Positions 1 to 11,770 of a DNA stretch of 64,000 nt are shown here, piece after piece. A program made the translations under genes and the position numbers. Under the pieces are notes generated by a model. The model did not search any database. It was not told where the DNA came from and saw only the letters and a list, made by a program, of their open reading frames with translations. Source of the stretch: Suillus spraguei (taxonomy: Eukaryota; Basidiomycota; Agaricomycetes; Boletales; Suillaceae); NCBI GenBank assembly GCA_016800925.1, contig JABCPU010000243.1:39984-103983 (forward strand), written 5' to 3'. Position 1 is the stretch's first letter; every line of letters begins with the position of its first letter.

Positions 1-200
1 ATGGTAACCAATCATCTCTCTGATGAGTCCATCTTGCTGCTACTACTGCAGTCCACAATGTTCCTCTCCCCATGGTAACTAATCAATTCTCTGATGAAGT
101 CGTTCATCTTGCTGCTACTGCAGTCCATGATGTATCTACTCTAGCAGCACCTACCCCAACAGCACCTACCAAACAGCACCTACCCCCCAGCACTTAGCCC
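1..200. repeat. 71-bp direct repeat followed by CAGCACCTACC-type short repeats
   Basis: Near-identical blocks begin at 1 and 72 (ATGGTAACYAATCA ... CATCTTGCTGCTACT). From about 147 to 225 a short CAGCACCTACC-like motif recurs. In one frame the two blocks give the same peptide twice, followed by a Pro/Ala/Thr-rich tract. This suggests a decayed exon with internal duplication, but no family is recognised. Confidence 0.5.
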
Positions 201-201
201 A

Positions 202-612
202 GTGGAGCCTACCCCAGCAGCACTTACCCATCCACAGCCTTCCCAACCTTCTACTAACCCATCTCCCTCAGTCGATATACCTCTCTGGAAGACAGGTTGG
301 GTTCACCAGGAATCAACACGCATGGCACAAGCGAACATGATAGGCGGGAGCGCGAAGAGACTCAGGACAGGTGAGGTGGAGAATTCCACTCAAAAGAAGT
401 ATGTACTTTTCTTGTCACCATTGGACTTGGACAGTGCTAATATTATGACAGGAAATGCAAATCCAGTGCCTGAGTTGCCTGCCCATCAATATTTTGTAGC
501 AATGCTTTTATTATACCAGTCCATACATACTGCATGTATGGTAATACCCTTTCAGGGCACCATTGACTCAGTAATACACATCAATTCCTTGCCTACAATT
601 CTCCGGATATGA
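202..612 (+). CDS. Unrecognised coding-like segment
   Basis: An open frame of 136 codons starts just after the short-repeat tract. The first half is Pro/Ser/Thr-rich, then there is a basic stretch (GGSAKRLRTGEVE) resembling the low-complexity leaders of basidiomycete transposon proteins. After about codon 75 the composition becomes hydrophobic and non-descript, so only the first half looks coding. No domain, intron pair or homologue is recognised. It may be chance or the edge of a gene that starts outside the window. Confidence 0.2.
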   Translation: MEPTPAALTHPQPSQPSTNPSPSVDIPLWKTGWVHQESTRMAQANMIGGSAKRLRTGEVENSTQKKYVLFLSPLDLDSANIMTGNANPVPELPAHQYFVAMLLLYQSIHTACMVIPFQGTIDSVIHINSLPTILRI

Positions 613-639
613 GAGTATTTTCAGCATCTGACTTAGTAA

Positions 640-1020
640 AAATTTCATGTGCACAAGTAAGTTCATTGTGAATCATATGCATAGTGCTGGACTTGTATAT
701 ACGTGCGACTTGTATATACGTGCTGGACTTGACAACATTTCATGCGCACAGCGCTGTATATGCATTTGTACATACTATGGATGGGACTTAGTGAAATTTC
801 AAGTAGTCATGGCGAATCCTGATTCTCATTCGGTGTCACAGTGACAGACTTAGTGAGAAAAATCATATATAAACATGGTATACACTACAGCTGACGAGTG
901 CGTATCTAATCTCGATCATTAGCATCAAATTAATTGGATAGATGGGTCGAGAACTGTGGAGAAGGGGGGAAAGGCCAGGGATGAAGGCAATAAGCCTGAA
1001 AAAGCCGAGGACGGAAGCCA
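640..1020. other. No gene recognised
   Basis: AT-rich spacer. The only structure seen is a short tandem GACTTGTATATACGTGC at about 690-725. No ORF, RNA or promoter signature could be supported. Confidence 0.4.
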
Positions 1021-1027
1021 CGAACAG

Positions 1028-1335
1028 AGGTAAGAACCCAGGAAGGGATGTACCTGCTAAATAGGGTGAAACAAAAGATCTGAAGCATCGTGGGAAAGTG
1101 TGATGCTTCAACGTAGAGACACAAAGCAGCCGGGAAGGACGTACCTGCTCAAAATGGTGAAACAAAGCATCGGGGAGAGTGTGAAGCTTCAGCGCTGCAG
1201 CGAGAGATGCAGCAAAGAAGCCAGGAAGGCGTACCTGCCCAAATTGGGCGAAATGAGGCATCGTGGGAAAGTGTGAAGCTTCAGTGCAGAGATGCGAAGA
1301 AGCCAGGAAGGCGGTGTACCTGTTCAAAATAGGCA
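1028..1335. repeat. Four imperfect tandem units of about 85-95 bp
   Basis: The motif CCAGGAAGGNNGTACCTGC begins near 1028, 1110, 1211 and 1302. After each of the first three copies comes a region containing GAAAC/GAAAT and GCATCGTGGGAAAGTGTGA-like text. It lies between the palindrome at 1343 and a featureless spacer, next to a truncated Harbinger transposase, so it may be a subterminal or satellite part of that element. Confidence 0.7.
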
Positions 1336-1337
1336 TT

Positions 1338-1396
1338 GTTCCTGATGTCTGTAGCTTGATGCTTCATGAAGCATCAAGCTACAGACATCAAGGAAC
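1338..1396. repeat. Perfect 48-bp palindrome (1343-1390), extended to 29-bp arms with one bulged base
   Basis: Bases 1343-1366 are the exact reverse complement of 1367-1390, with no spacer between the arms. The arms extend by GTTCC (1338-1342) and GGAAC (1392-1396) around one bulged A. It sits between the tandem repeats and the Harbinger-like fragment and could be the tip of a foldback structure. Confidence 0.9.
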
Positions 1397-1438
1397 TAGA
1401 CACATTGTGCATCAAGGTGTGTGTCTTATCACATACCT

Positions 1439-1795
1439 TTAAGCTTCAATCTGACAGTATAGCCTGGAAATGTAGCATGAATCAGTGTGACCAAGGGCAC
1501 AAAGGTCATGGACCAAGCTTGCAAAAACATGAACATTGACGCCAAGCTCACAGCATATGCGCTCTGGGTGCCCGACAATCAATTCCATCACCCATTCTTG
1601 CCCTGTCAGGGCAGATGTATGGTAGGGCTTGGGGTCATCCGGAACCTGCAGGAGGTAGAATTGCACTGTAGCAACAAGTAGGATATTGAGTAAAAGCGCT
1701 ATATAGCGCAGAATACGCTGGTGAACTGCAGTTCGTTGTGCTAAAGAAGCCTGGTGGGAGGACATATGATCCATGGGTTGAACCAGTGGGACCAC
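1439..1795 (-). pseudogene. Harbinger/PIF-type transposase, N-terminal fragment
   Basis: The minus-strand frame of 118 codons ends with a block (SALTGQEWVMELIVGHPERI, then CELGVNVHVF and LCALGHTDS). From memory of the family, this is the conserved region before the DDE nuclease in fungal Harbinger-like transposases (DUF8040 type). The frame stops directly after this block, and the DDE catalytic part is missing: the sequence beyond is the tandem-repeat array and palindrome. The element is therefore truncated and cannot be autonomous. No terminal inverted repeats or target duplication could be assigned. Confidence 0.55.
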
Positions 1796-1869
1796 GAGAG
1801 GTCTCTGTAAAACAAAAGGATAGAAAACTGTGGCTGCATGAGCTCTGGATCCATATAACTACTATCATA

Positions 1870-2160
1870 GATATGTATCATTATTGGCTGATGGGCTGAC
1901 CGTAATTTGAACTCCGTCGCACCGGCTTCGATGCTGCTCCTGTGACATTCTGTTCATTCATTTCAAATATATGTAAACTGCGGTTGCTGAACGGGCTCTT
2001 ACAGAAGGAGGACTGCAGTTGGCGATGATGCGCCACGACGGCTACGCCCGAAACCCACGGCCACGCGAGATCACCGGAGTTTGCACAGCAGTGCAATGGA
2101 TTGTAACCCAGTTTCACGTTGAAGTCAGGTCAAGTCAACACACCACATTGCACCAAAAGA
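1870..2160. other. No gene recognised
   Basis: Spacer between the Harbinger fragment and the downstream flank of rhodopsin-family copy A. Short open frames exist on both strands but show no recognisable domain or intron structure. Confidence 0.4.
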
Positions 2161-3990
2161 GTAATTATTATTATGATGTATAGGTCAGTATGCATTACTA
2201 CTTAGCCACGAATAGTTTGGACCATCAATGTAGGTCCACGTATGGAGCTAATCAACGATAGATTACATCTCTTGTCCTCTAACACGACTCTTGCATCTGC
2301 TTTCCTTCCCTGTTGTTGAAAGTAATTTTGTCCGCATTTCCTGTCTTCAGGGAACGGGAATGAGACTCGGACAGGTCCTCCAGCACTATCGGGGTACTTT
2401 CAATACCTGCAAGAGTCGTAGCAAGAGGGTCGCGAATGTATTTCCTAGGCGGTGATCCGAAAGTTACGATGGGTGTCAGAGTGGACAGTGAATCTTCTTC
2501 TGCCTTTAAATGGAAGATGAACGCGACAACGACGCTCAAGTTCGCGACGATTAGAGACATAGAAGCCTAAAGAGCAATTAGCAGCGCTCGAGGTTGAAAC
2601 ACTAAACCGCACCTCGACTATAGCAGCCATAATCACCTTCAGCCCTCCATGAGAAAAAATGTAATATGCATGGGCGAGACTAACAACTGTAGTGATCGCT
2701 GATGCGGAGAAGACAGACAGTACCCGGACTTTTTGTGGCCTTGACAATTTGATGTTGTAAATAAGGCAGAAAGGAGTGAAAATAAGAACAGAGTCCCCTA
2801 GAACGTCGGCTGAAATTCGTCAGAAGACCGTGTATTTTCGGAGTGATGTGACCTTACTAATCATCTGCGTTATTGCCACATTCTTGCCGAGATTGCACTG
2901 CGGGCGTGATTGTGTTTTCCAGCTAGGGTATTTTTCACAAATCCACCACAGTTGTGAAAAAAGCAGAGCCCATACAAAGCCGAAGATAATGGCAGTGGAC
3001 ATGAGAACCCTCTTAACAAAGGTTCCCGGGGTTGTAAGACGTATAATAGTAAATAGTATGGATAACCTCGATGACCTATGTGCGTATGTCAGTTCCGTCG
3101 CTTTGCCGTGCCTCTAGAACTATAGTCCATTACCATAGAACCACGTAAAAGCATTGAGCAAATCTGAGGTAATAGTCTCGATCATAAGAAGTTATAAGAA
3201 GACGAGGGAACACACATATAGTATAATGCTACCCTCATATTTTGAGGGTATTTTTCTGCATTCTTCAGTAAGATGCCCACAACAGACACAGAAAAGTTGA
3301 AACACTTACCGAAGTCTTGCAGATACAAGCAAAGGGCAACTAACAGGATGAAGTTGAATGTCATGCCAAGAGCAGCCCATGCATCATCGATCCACAGACG
3401 TCTTTGCCGCACGCGAACATACAACCGGAAGGATGTGACAATTATTGCCAAGATTGTGATGATAATGTCTACAGCTAAGAAAAATATCAACTACAACGAT
3501 GCAGGAAGTCAGGTAATCAGACCTGCCTTCGGTCTGAGCAAGGGTGGGGCTTGAGGGCAACATCATGCATTTTCTAAGAAAGTAAGCCGGGAAAACAGGA
3601 TATATAAGCCAAATAATAATGAAAGGTGTCACACTGGCAAGCTGTGGGCGTTGCATCACATCATGGCATGTCGACTACAAGGTATTGCTGTGTGTTTCCG
3701 GATCATCCATCACCTGAAAGTAGCAGTAGGTCAGCCAAAGTCTTGCTAGGCTGGTAGCCCATGATCTCACCTGTTGAAAAAGCCAACCAGCTCTTAGCTA
3801 ATGCAAGTTCCCTGGTCGAGAACTTGTTCGCCCATTCAATTGAGATTGGCGATTTGACTTTGATGTTGTGGAGGTTGTACGACATTTTCGGACAGGCCCC
3901 CCTTCAAGCTGATCTAATCATATGTCCAGCGGCAATGTATGGTATATACAGCTACTTACTTTGATTGGCCTGGCAAACAACGTCGAACAG
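2160..3990 (-). repeat. Duplicated unit A (gene plus flanks)
   Basis: Besides the coding exons, copy A shares about 400 bp of upstream flank (3570-3990, containing TTGTGGAGGTTGTACG and CATTTTCGGA) with units B, C and D. Its downstream flank is shorter and more diverged than those of B, D and E. Confidence 0.65.
2279..3563 (-). CDS. Rhodopsin-domain (7TM) membrane protein, copy A
   Basis: This copy belongs to a basidiomycete expansion of seven-pass fungal 'rhodopsin-domain' proteins (ligand and function unknown). Exon 1 (about 3563-3308) carries the first membrane segments and the hallmark RLWIDDAWAALGM. Short GT-AG introns separate small exons for EKYPQNMRVALYY and AQCFYVVLW. Exon 4 carries SRLSILFT-like helices and the Trp/Cys loop before DLG, and exon 5 follows DVLGDS. 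The last exon ends with the cytoplasmic tail TPIVLEDLSES. Near 3492-3500 the frame of the ATG-proximal peptide (SSPTLAQTEG) and that of the first helix do not join: the helix frame has a TAG just upstream. The same break occurs in all five copies. The rest of the frame is open. Confidence 0.6.
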
Positions 3991-4229
3991 CATCGTATGA
4001 GACTGGCCCTGAGAGTGACAGGATCCGAAGGCCGGCGCTAGGCCAAGGTCAGGGCACGTGTGACGCCAATCGGCAGCAGGCGCGGAAACTTATTTCCTTT
4101 TTCTTTGCCTTCCACCCTTCCCGACCATTCTCCCTTTCGTTGTCTTGTGTCATTCCCGCTTTTCCCTGTCATTGCTGCTTTGGTGAGTTCAATTAGTGCT
4201 CTCTTTCACTGTTCCCTATTTCTCATGAT

Positions 4230-5460
4230 TTTTATTACAGTCTGGCAAGGTGTTTGTGAACAAACTCGTGAGCACACACAGCGACACACCCCCGGTTCTC
4301 GAATTTAAGGATTATCCCCACGTAATGCAGTATCCGCATATCCCTTGTTTTATAATCCGTTATTCTATCTAGAGTACCATCCAGATTCCAGACATATTTT
4401 CGACTGGTGCAGGTTTCTGTGGTTACAGGTTCTCTCACCTTTCACAGCAAGTCTTGTTTTCGATGCGGCTCTTGCGCACGTGTTGTGTCTGTTCTATTTA
4501 ATGGCATTTACACCCGTATAGATGTCATGACAATCTTATTCTCGTACAGATTTGAGAGTTCGCTGTACAAACATTGTACCGTGTTCCGTCACTTTCTCCT
4601 GTCGCTGGTTGCTCCATCCTCTATGGAGTCGACCCTTCTCTCGCGGTTAAATGAGGCACGTTGGTTTTCTTACCCGGAGGTAACGCATGCGGAAAAACTG
4701 ACTGCGCTAGCTCACCTGGCACTCCGTGCTACTGCTAAAACTTTGCAGTGCGCGCGTTCGGAGGTTCGCCTCAAGGGCGGTTATGTCCAAACTATTCTGG
4801 ATCGTTTCACCTATCGACATTGTGAGCTTTCTGGCTTCTCAGACCAGCATCTGTCGAATCGTCTATTTGTTCAACTCCCGCCCAAGAAAACGTTGCTCGC
4901 TGCAGAGGTGGAACACATATTGTGGTGTCCCATGCTTCGCGTATCCCCCCTTCATTTTTGGTTTCTATCATTGATGATGCTACCATCGCGCGATTGGCTG
5001 CTGCCTTCTCTACCCCTTGGTGTCCATTCCTTTGGATGAGCTTACTTGCCACCTTGAAAATTGAGTCGTGAAGATGTCCGCTCATTTATACGCTATTTGG
5101 CTCACTATCATCACACATCTACGGTTCTTGTGCCCATCGAATGGCCGAGCTCATCTTGTCGGCCAACGTGCTCTTCATTCACCTTATGTTGCTCCTTATC
5201 CTGCGCAACATATAACTGACGCATTTCCTTCTTCCTCTTTGTCTAACAGTGCCGCCCTTAGTGCCGTACTCGTACGTGAATTCGGGCCGTCCGTATATCA
5301 AATTGGTCAGGCAAGTCAGGGATTGGCGCTCGCGCCGCCACGATTTCAGTGATGCTGGTCCTTGTTCCTTTGTTTCACCCTTCCTCAGTTACTCCTACTT
5401 ACATTGTCAGACAGTTTACGGAGCGTAAGCAGAGAGTTAACATCATGAGCACTGCCACAG
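4230..5460 (+). other. Duplicated segment X: decayed, unrecognised coding-like sequence
   Basis: The segment recurs in part at 13960-14204 and 19537-19760, where retrotransposon T1 splits it. Shared landmarks are TTTATAATYCRTTATTCTAT and TTTCRACTGGTGCAGGTTTC near 4350-4415, and CAGACAGTTTWCGGARCGTAAG near 5406. Between about 4620 and 5040 one plus frame looks coding (LNEARWFSYPEVTHAEKL and onward), but stops and frame changes interrupt it. No domain is recognised. The surviving intact GACAGTTTACGG at 5407-5418 acts as a paralogous empty site for T1. Confidence 0.5.
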
Positions 5461-5749
5461 GCCTCGAAATTTCAAAGATGAATGGGTGGTTGTTAGGCAC
5501 GAGACCAGCTGGCTTACATATAAATAACCACGGACAAAAGTCGATTGGCAGCCAGGCTGGTCGATCCTGAAGGGGCCTGCCCGCTACTTGGTGACGTGCG
5601 TAAACAGTTGTCACAGCAAGACATCGACTATGTAGCACTTTCCAGATGAGGATGAGAAGGGGTGAATGGCACCGATATCCGTCTCCTTGAATGAAGATTC
5701 AGACGGTGGACTCACCAAATGCAGTTTTTAATGTTTTGTTGCGCAGAAT

Positions 5750-7830
5750 TTTGAGCTCGGCAACAATGTGAATCATTCAATTGACAGATCACTAAGACCC
5801 CCAGTCACTAGTCAGGCCTTCAGGGCCCGTGGACTGGTGTTGTTGGCTTCCATTCTGCCAACGGCAATTACTGGCAAGTGGCCATCGCACAGCAGGTCAG
5901 AGGCCCATGGCATAAGTTGGCAGAAGAGTCAGTATAATTCTAGCCAAATCTAGACTTCGTCAGCAGTTCATAGCCCTAATTACTCACGGTGTAGATAAAC
6001 GGCAAGAACGATCGTAAATGATCGATAAAACGCAAGTTGCTGGGCATTGCACAGGAATGTAGATGTTATCCATTCGCACAGCCAAGGCGTAAATCTATCG
6101 ACCTCAGTAGAAGAAATCAGACAGATACACTTGACAAAGATCACTAATGCGGGAGGACAAATTAATGTCGGTGTGCTCTGACACTATTCATTTGCCTGCT
6201 TTCCCTCCCTGTCATTGAAAGTTACTTTCTCCATGTCCGGAAAACGGGGACGAGACTCGGATAGATCCTCCAGTACAATCGGGGTACTTTCAGCACCTAC
6301 AAAAGTCGTAGCAAGAGGGTCACCAAAGCGCTTCCTAGGCTGTGATCCAAAAGTTATGATGGGTTCCGAATGGGATGGTGTTTCTTCTTCAGCCTTTAAA
6401 CGGAAGATGAACGCGACGACAACGCCCAAGTTCGCGACGATTAGAGACGTAGAAGCCTGAAGCACGATCAGCAACGCTCGAGGTCTAAACACTAACACCG
6501 CACCTCAACTACAGCAGCCATGACCTCCTTTAACCCTCCACCAGAGAAGATGTAATATGCATGGACGAGACTGACAATAGTGGTGATCGATGACGCAGAG
6601 AAGACAGATAGTACCCGGACTTTTTGTGGCCTTGACAATCTGATGTTGTAAATGAGGAAGAAAGGAGCTGAAATAAGAATGGAGTCCCCTAGAACGTCGG
6701 CTGAAATTCGTCAGAAGACCGCGTATTTTCTGAACAACGAAATCTCACTAATCATCTGTGTTATTGCAACAACTCTGCCGAGATCGCACTGCGGGTGTGG
6801 TTGTGTTTTCCAGCTGGGGAATTTTTTTTCACAAATCCACCACAGTTGTGAAAAAAGTAGAGCCCATACAAGGCCGAAGATAATGGCAGTCAACATGAGA
6901 GACCTCCTAAAAAAGGTTCTCTGGACTGTGAGTCGCACGATGGTAAACAATATGGACAACCTCGACGACCTATGCGTGTGCGTGTCAGCTCCATCAATTT
7001 TCCTTGTCAATGCTAAAGCGTCAGTATCTTACCACACAACTGCATAAAAGAATTGGGCAACCCTGATGTGGTACTTGTAACGTCTCTCGAGCAAAAGAAG
7101 AAAAGAGAACACACATGTAGTATAACGCTACTCTTGTGCTTTGAGGGTATCTTTCTACATTTCTTCAGTAAGATGTATGCGATATATACAGTGTGATGAC
7201 GCTCACCGTAGTCTTGTAGATACAAGCAGTCGACGATTAATAACATAAAGTTGAATATCATGCCGAGGGCCGCACATGCATCATCGATCCACAGGCGTTT
7301 GTGCTGCGCACGAATAAACAAGCGGAATGATGTGGTAATGACAGCCACGATGGTGAGTACAATGCCTGTAACTAAAGAAAGGATGAACTCCAGCAACGGA
7401 GGAGGTCAAGCAGCCAGACTCGCCTTCAATCTGAGCAAGAGTGGGGCCTGAGGACGACATGATACCTTCTCTGAGGGAGCAGGAAGGGAGAATGGCATAT
7501 ATAACAAGAAATTATGAAAGATGCCATACTGGTAAGCTATGTGCGTATAGATCAGCACAGGAGCTTGTTTTGATGCACCGACCGCAAGGCATTCCTGTGT
7601 TTATGGATCATCCTCTACCTGAAGTAGTAGATCAGTCAAAGTCTTATCAGCCTGGAAACTCTTGGCTGATGGAAAGAGCCATGTTCGACCAATCAGCTGA
7701 AATTGACTTTGATTTTGTGGAGGCATTTTCGGATAGCCGGTCAAGTTGATCTGATACACATCTATCGAGCGACAAAGTATATGCAACTACTTGCCTTGAT
7801 GGAATAGCATCAAACGAAGGTAGTGGGCAC
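5750..7830 (-). repeat. Duplicated unit B (gene plus flanks)
   Basis: The unit shares its 3' flank (GTTGTTGGCTTCCATTCTGCC, then AACGGCAAGAACGATCGT and AAATCTATCGACCT, about 5840-6105) with the flanks of D and E. It shares its 5' flank (7500-7830) with A, C and D. Segment X lies directly beside it, as it does beside E, so the duplicated block was larger than the gene. Confidence 0.65.
6184..7460 (-). CDS. Rhodopsin-domain (7TM) membrane protein, copy B
   Basis: Six-exon gene of the same family as copy A. In order it shows the first helices with RLWIDDACAALGMIFN, short exons (ERYPQSTRVALYY, then AQFFYAVVW) bounded by introns of about 50 nt, a helix-rich exon with WWICEKKFPSWKTQ before HPQCDLG, the exon starting DVLGDSILIS, and a tail ending TPIVLEDLSESRPR. 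Splicing 'TACAT|GTGTGT...CATCAG|GGTT' rejoins YYM to VAQFF in frame, which supports real introns. From exon 1 helix 1 onward the frame is open. The ATG-proximal peptide is one frame away from helix 1, as in all copies. Its function is unknown; the family is predicted to lie in a membrane. Confidence 0.62.
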
Positions 7831-8520
7831 CGGCGGTGATCGGCAGTTACTCGTCGGAAAAATATCGGCTCGTCATTTCAAGGTACGAGCAATCACCGCT
7901 CAAACTGCGTGTACGGCCATTCATAGACCCCCGTCACCTTCAATTACTGCTCTACTTCGTGACCTGGATCCATATGAACACTTGCGCCGCTTCTACTGTC
8001 TATGTCTCGCACACTATAAACGCAATATCATCCGTGGCCTCCGTGGTCAAATTCCCAAAGACGTGGAAATTGCCATGTTGACTATTGCATCAGCGGAGCC
8101 TCATCCTGACCTGCAGGGAACGTTGAAGAAGATAAAGAAAGGTGGAAAAAAGGCTCAGGTTCGTGATAATTTCTGATTCATGCTTTGATGTATTTCAAGA
8201 TTACTGGTGGCAGCGTGGCTTAAAGATAAAATCGAAGGTACAAAGTTTGCGCTACCAACACTCTATCAGCCCAACAGTCTTATTCCACTTGAAATCTGGA
8301 AGGCTTCACCAACTACTACCAACGACAACGAGTAAGCACACAGGAATATCAATCGTGATGGTGTTAGTATTACGCTGTTGGGGGAATTATGCGAGGATTT
8401 CACTACGACACGAACATTTGCACTAGTCTGGACCTTTTCGACGCATTTGGCATCAACTCCACTGACCATCTATCTACCCATGCTTATCGTGCAAAATGAG
8501 CTCTTGCCCGACAAGGTAAG
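7823..8520 (+). pseudogene. Degenerate copy of an Agaricomycete repeat-family protein
   Basis: The first exon contains DLDPYEHLRRFYCLCLAHYK, then IPKDVEIAMLTIASAEPHPDL, and ends GGKKAQ at a probable GT donor near 8158. After splicing, the frame continues as WLKDKIEGTKFALP, YQPNSLIPLEIWKASPTTTN and AHRNINRDGV. I recall this type of block from multi-copy, probably transposon-linked Agaricomycete proteins, but I cannot name the family. A CAA-to-TAA type stop lies before AHRNIN (about 8330), and another stop follows near 8499. The 5' end of the gene is missing, so this is a broken fragment. Confidence 0.45.
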
Positions 8521-9200
8521 CAATACTAGTATATTCAGGTTACTATCTAGAATACTCAAACGGATTTCAGTTAGATACGTAAAGTCTTTGCCCTCGGAAG
8601 GCAACACAAGCTTCGCATGTGCCGGTCTCACCCTTCCTTCTGTCGAGGCTCAACCTCCCAACTCGTTACTGATACCCAGTTCCACTGTCATCCCGGTATC
8701 GACATTCAGCACTCTTACTTACGCACTAACTGCTGGTGCACGTCTCACAGATCATCGAGCTCGTTCCCCATCTTCACTTCCTACCACGTCCATAGTACAT
8801 CTCCATATTTCTCCCACTCGAGACCAACTGAGCACTTTCAGTACCTTGCAAGGAGCTGTAGAGTAACGACGGACAAGTGAGAAGAGGTGAAACCTCCTAA
8901 ATGTCCGCTCGCACTAGGTAAAATCTCTGCAGGGCAAAGATTGTTCGGCATATGCGTCATGCCGAGAGCGCCCGGTAGCGCGTGCCATACATGCAAGGGA
9001 CAGTGGGTAAGCCCGCACATAGAAACTCGAAAGTATCGACCAATATAAAGAAAATTAAACTCACTAATTGGTCTCACTTTGCCTCGCTGAAGCGCATAGC
9101 CAGCAAAAGTATTTTGTTGGAGGTGAGCTCCGAGAGAATCTGATGAATATCGCACAGGCTATGAATCAAAAACTGGGAATACTGTTGTAAGGCTGGTGGT
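8520..9200. other. No gene recognised
   Basis: A plus-strand frame to 8866 is Ser/Thr/Pro-rich without a domain, and the rest is spacer. It ends where the flank shared by units C and E begins (AAAGGTGATARCAACAAGGA at about 9245). Confidence 0.35.
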
Positions 9201-11470
9201 GAGTTCGAAGGGGAAGTGAATAGAACGAGAGAGATGGAAATGGGTAAAAGGTGATAGCAACAAGGAACAGATCGACATAGTTAGGATACGAGTAGGGCAA
9301 GACTTTCGAGACGAGTCACAAGACGAGACGTTTCAAGGACTTTCTGAGGTGCTTTTGAGCGGGGAATCTTTAGGATAGAATTCGCTGTAGATACGGGAGT
9401 ACATGGGCGGTATATATACATTTTCGAGTAGTTGACTATGCAGGAACTGAGTATAGGAGGATGTGGTGATAATAGAAATGAACGGTCGGAGCAAGAGTAA
9501 GCACAAGGTAAGATGACGAAGGAAAATAGAGAAGGTATGTATCCATGTGACGTCGGATACCACTGTTCGCATCACTAGGTCGTGAACGACAGTGTCTTGA
9601 TTTGAAGTATGGTCCGCGCGTAGAGGATATACAATCGCTACACTGTAGATAGACTTCAAGGGAACCGAGGATATGCGAGAACGTGTGTATGAAGCCGTTA
9701 TGTGTGTTATATGGGAGGTGACGGACCCACTCAACAAAGATCACTAAACAAAGGCCGCTAATGCGAGAGTCGGGGACAAATTGATGTCGCCGTGCTCTAA
9801 CCATTCGTTTGTCTGCTTTCCCTCCCTATCGTTCACACTATTTTCGTCATCGTCACTTACCTTTAAGGAATGAGGAAGAGACTCTGAGAGATCTTCCAGC
9901 ACGATCGGGGTACTTTCAGCACCTACAAAAGTCGTAGCAAGAGGGTCGCGAACGCGCTTCCTAGGCTGTGATCCAAAAGTTTGATAGGTGTCGAACTGGG
10001 CGGTGTTTCTTCTTCAGCTTTTAAACGGAAGATAAACGCGACGACGACGCTCAAGTTCGCGACAATTAGAGATACGGGAGCCTGAAGCACGATAAGGAGC
10101 GCTCGAGGTCTAAACATTAACACCGCACCTCAACTATAGCAGCCATAAGCACCTTCAGCCCTCCATCAGAGAAGACGTAATATGCATGGACGAGACTGAC
10201 AACGGTAGTGATCGATGATGCGGAGAAGACAGATAGTACCCGGACTTTTTGTGGCCTTGATAATCTGACTTTGTAAAGGAGACAAAAAGGAGGCAAGATG
10301 AGAGCAAAGTCCCCTAGAACGTCGGCTGAAATTCGTCAGAAAACCATGTATTTTCTGAACAACGAAATCTCACTAATTATCTGTGTTATTGCAACACTTT
10401 TTCCGAGATCGCACTGCGGGTGTGGTTGTGTTTTCCAGCTGGGAATTTTTTCACAAATCCACCACAGTTGAGAAAAAAGTAGAGCCCATACAATACCGAA
10501 GGTGATGGCAGTGGATATGAGAACCCTCCTAAAAGAGGTTCTCGGGATTGTGAGTCGCACGATGGTGAACAGTATGGATAACCTCGACAACCTATGTGTG
10601 TGCATATCAGTTCCGTCACTTTTCCTTGTCGTTGCTAGACTATCTTACCACACAACTGCGTAGAAGAATTGGGCAACCCTGATATGGTATTTGTAACGTC
10701 TCTCGAGTATAGGAAGAAAGACAACGCACATGTAGTATAACGCTACTCTTGTGCCTTGAGGGTATCTTTCTGCATTTACTTAAGTAAGATCTATGCGATA
10801 TATACAGTGTGATGATGCTCACCGTAGTCTCCTAGGTACAAGCAGTCGACGATTAATAATATAAAGTTGAATGCCATGCCGAGGGCTGCACACGCATCAT
10901 CGATCCACAGGCGTTTGTGTTGCGCACGAATAAACAAGCGAATGATGTGGTAATGACAGCCACGATAGTGAGGACAATGCCTGCAACTAAAGAAAGGATG
11001 AACTCCAGCAACGCAGGAGGTCCAGCAGCCAGACTCGCCTTCAATCTCAGTAAGAGTGGGGCCTGAGTACGACATGATACATTTCCCGAGGGAGTAAGAT
11101 AGAAGAAGGTCATATATAACCCCAAACACTTGCAAGCTGTGTGTGTGTAGATCACCGCAGCGGTGAGCTTGCTTGCGTGCATCGCATCATTTCGACCGCA
11201 AGGCATTACTGTATTTCCAGATCATCTGCTACCTGAAAGTAGTAGTAGGTCAGCCAAAGTCTTGTCAGCCTGGGAGCTCCCGGCTGATGGAAGTTCCCTG
11301 GTGGAGCACTAGTTGTTCGACCAATCAGTTGAGATTAACTTTAATTTTGTGGAGGTTGTACGGCATTTTCGGATAGCCCTTTAAGTTGATCTGTGAAGCT
11401 GCAAAGTATATGCAGCTACTTACCTTGATTAACATGAGCGCTAGCCATTGCGGCAAACAACATGACAGAT
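9200..11470 (-). repeat. Duplicated unit C (gene plus flanks)
   Basis: The unit shares the far 3' flank (GATCGACRTAGTTAGGATAC near 9270) with unit E and the 5' flank (11100-11470) with A, B and D. With unit D it forms an inverted pair. Confidence 0.6.
9793..11075 (-). pseudogene. Rhodopsin-domain (7TM) membrane protein, copy C (broken)
   Basis: Exon order and landmarks match copies A, B and E (RLWIDDACAALGM, ERYPQ-type small exon, WWICEKIPSWKTQ, the APVSLIVANLSVVVAFIF tail). Besides the family-wide break before helix 1, it has a one-base loss in exon 1 near 10941 (AAGCGAATG where B has AAGCGGAATG). A further shift lies in the tail exon near 9980, where the tail leaves frame after TPIKLLDHS. 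It is a recent but damaged copy. Confidence 0.65.
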
Positions 11471-11622
11471 GTTACAGTATCGAATGAGACTGGTGAAATT
11501 CGAAGGGGACACCTGTCGGCAGGCGCTCAAGCGCGGAAACAAACTTATTTCCTTTTCTCGATCTGCGGCTGTACCTCACTGCCGCGAAGTCCTTCGAACT
11601 TCCAAATATTTTCTCCCTTTCA

Positions 11623-11669
11623 GTCAAGCGGCAAAGTACGTACTAGCTGCATGTACTTTGCCGCTTGAC
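11623..11669. repeat. Hairpin: perfect 17-bp stem, 13-nt loop
   Basis: GTCAAGCGGCAAAGTAC (11623-11639) is exactly complementary to 11653-11669. The loop is GTACTAGCTGCAT. It lies in the centre of the C/D palindrome. Confidence 0.9.
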
Positions 11670-11770
11670 AAGTGATCAAATCAACTTGATGGGCCGCCCA
11701 GCTAGTACTTACCTTGATTGATATAGCCATTGTGGCAAACACGATCAAATGATATCGGAAAAATCCGAAG

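Noticed and set aside
3182..3490. Separate small membrane-protein genes in each rhodopsin copy
   Set aside because: The fragments align in order with exons of one gene once short GT-AG introns are removed.
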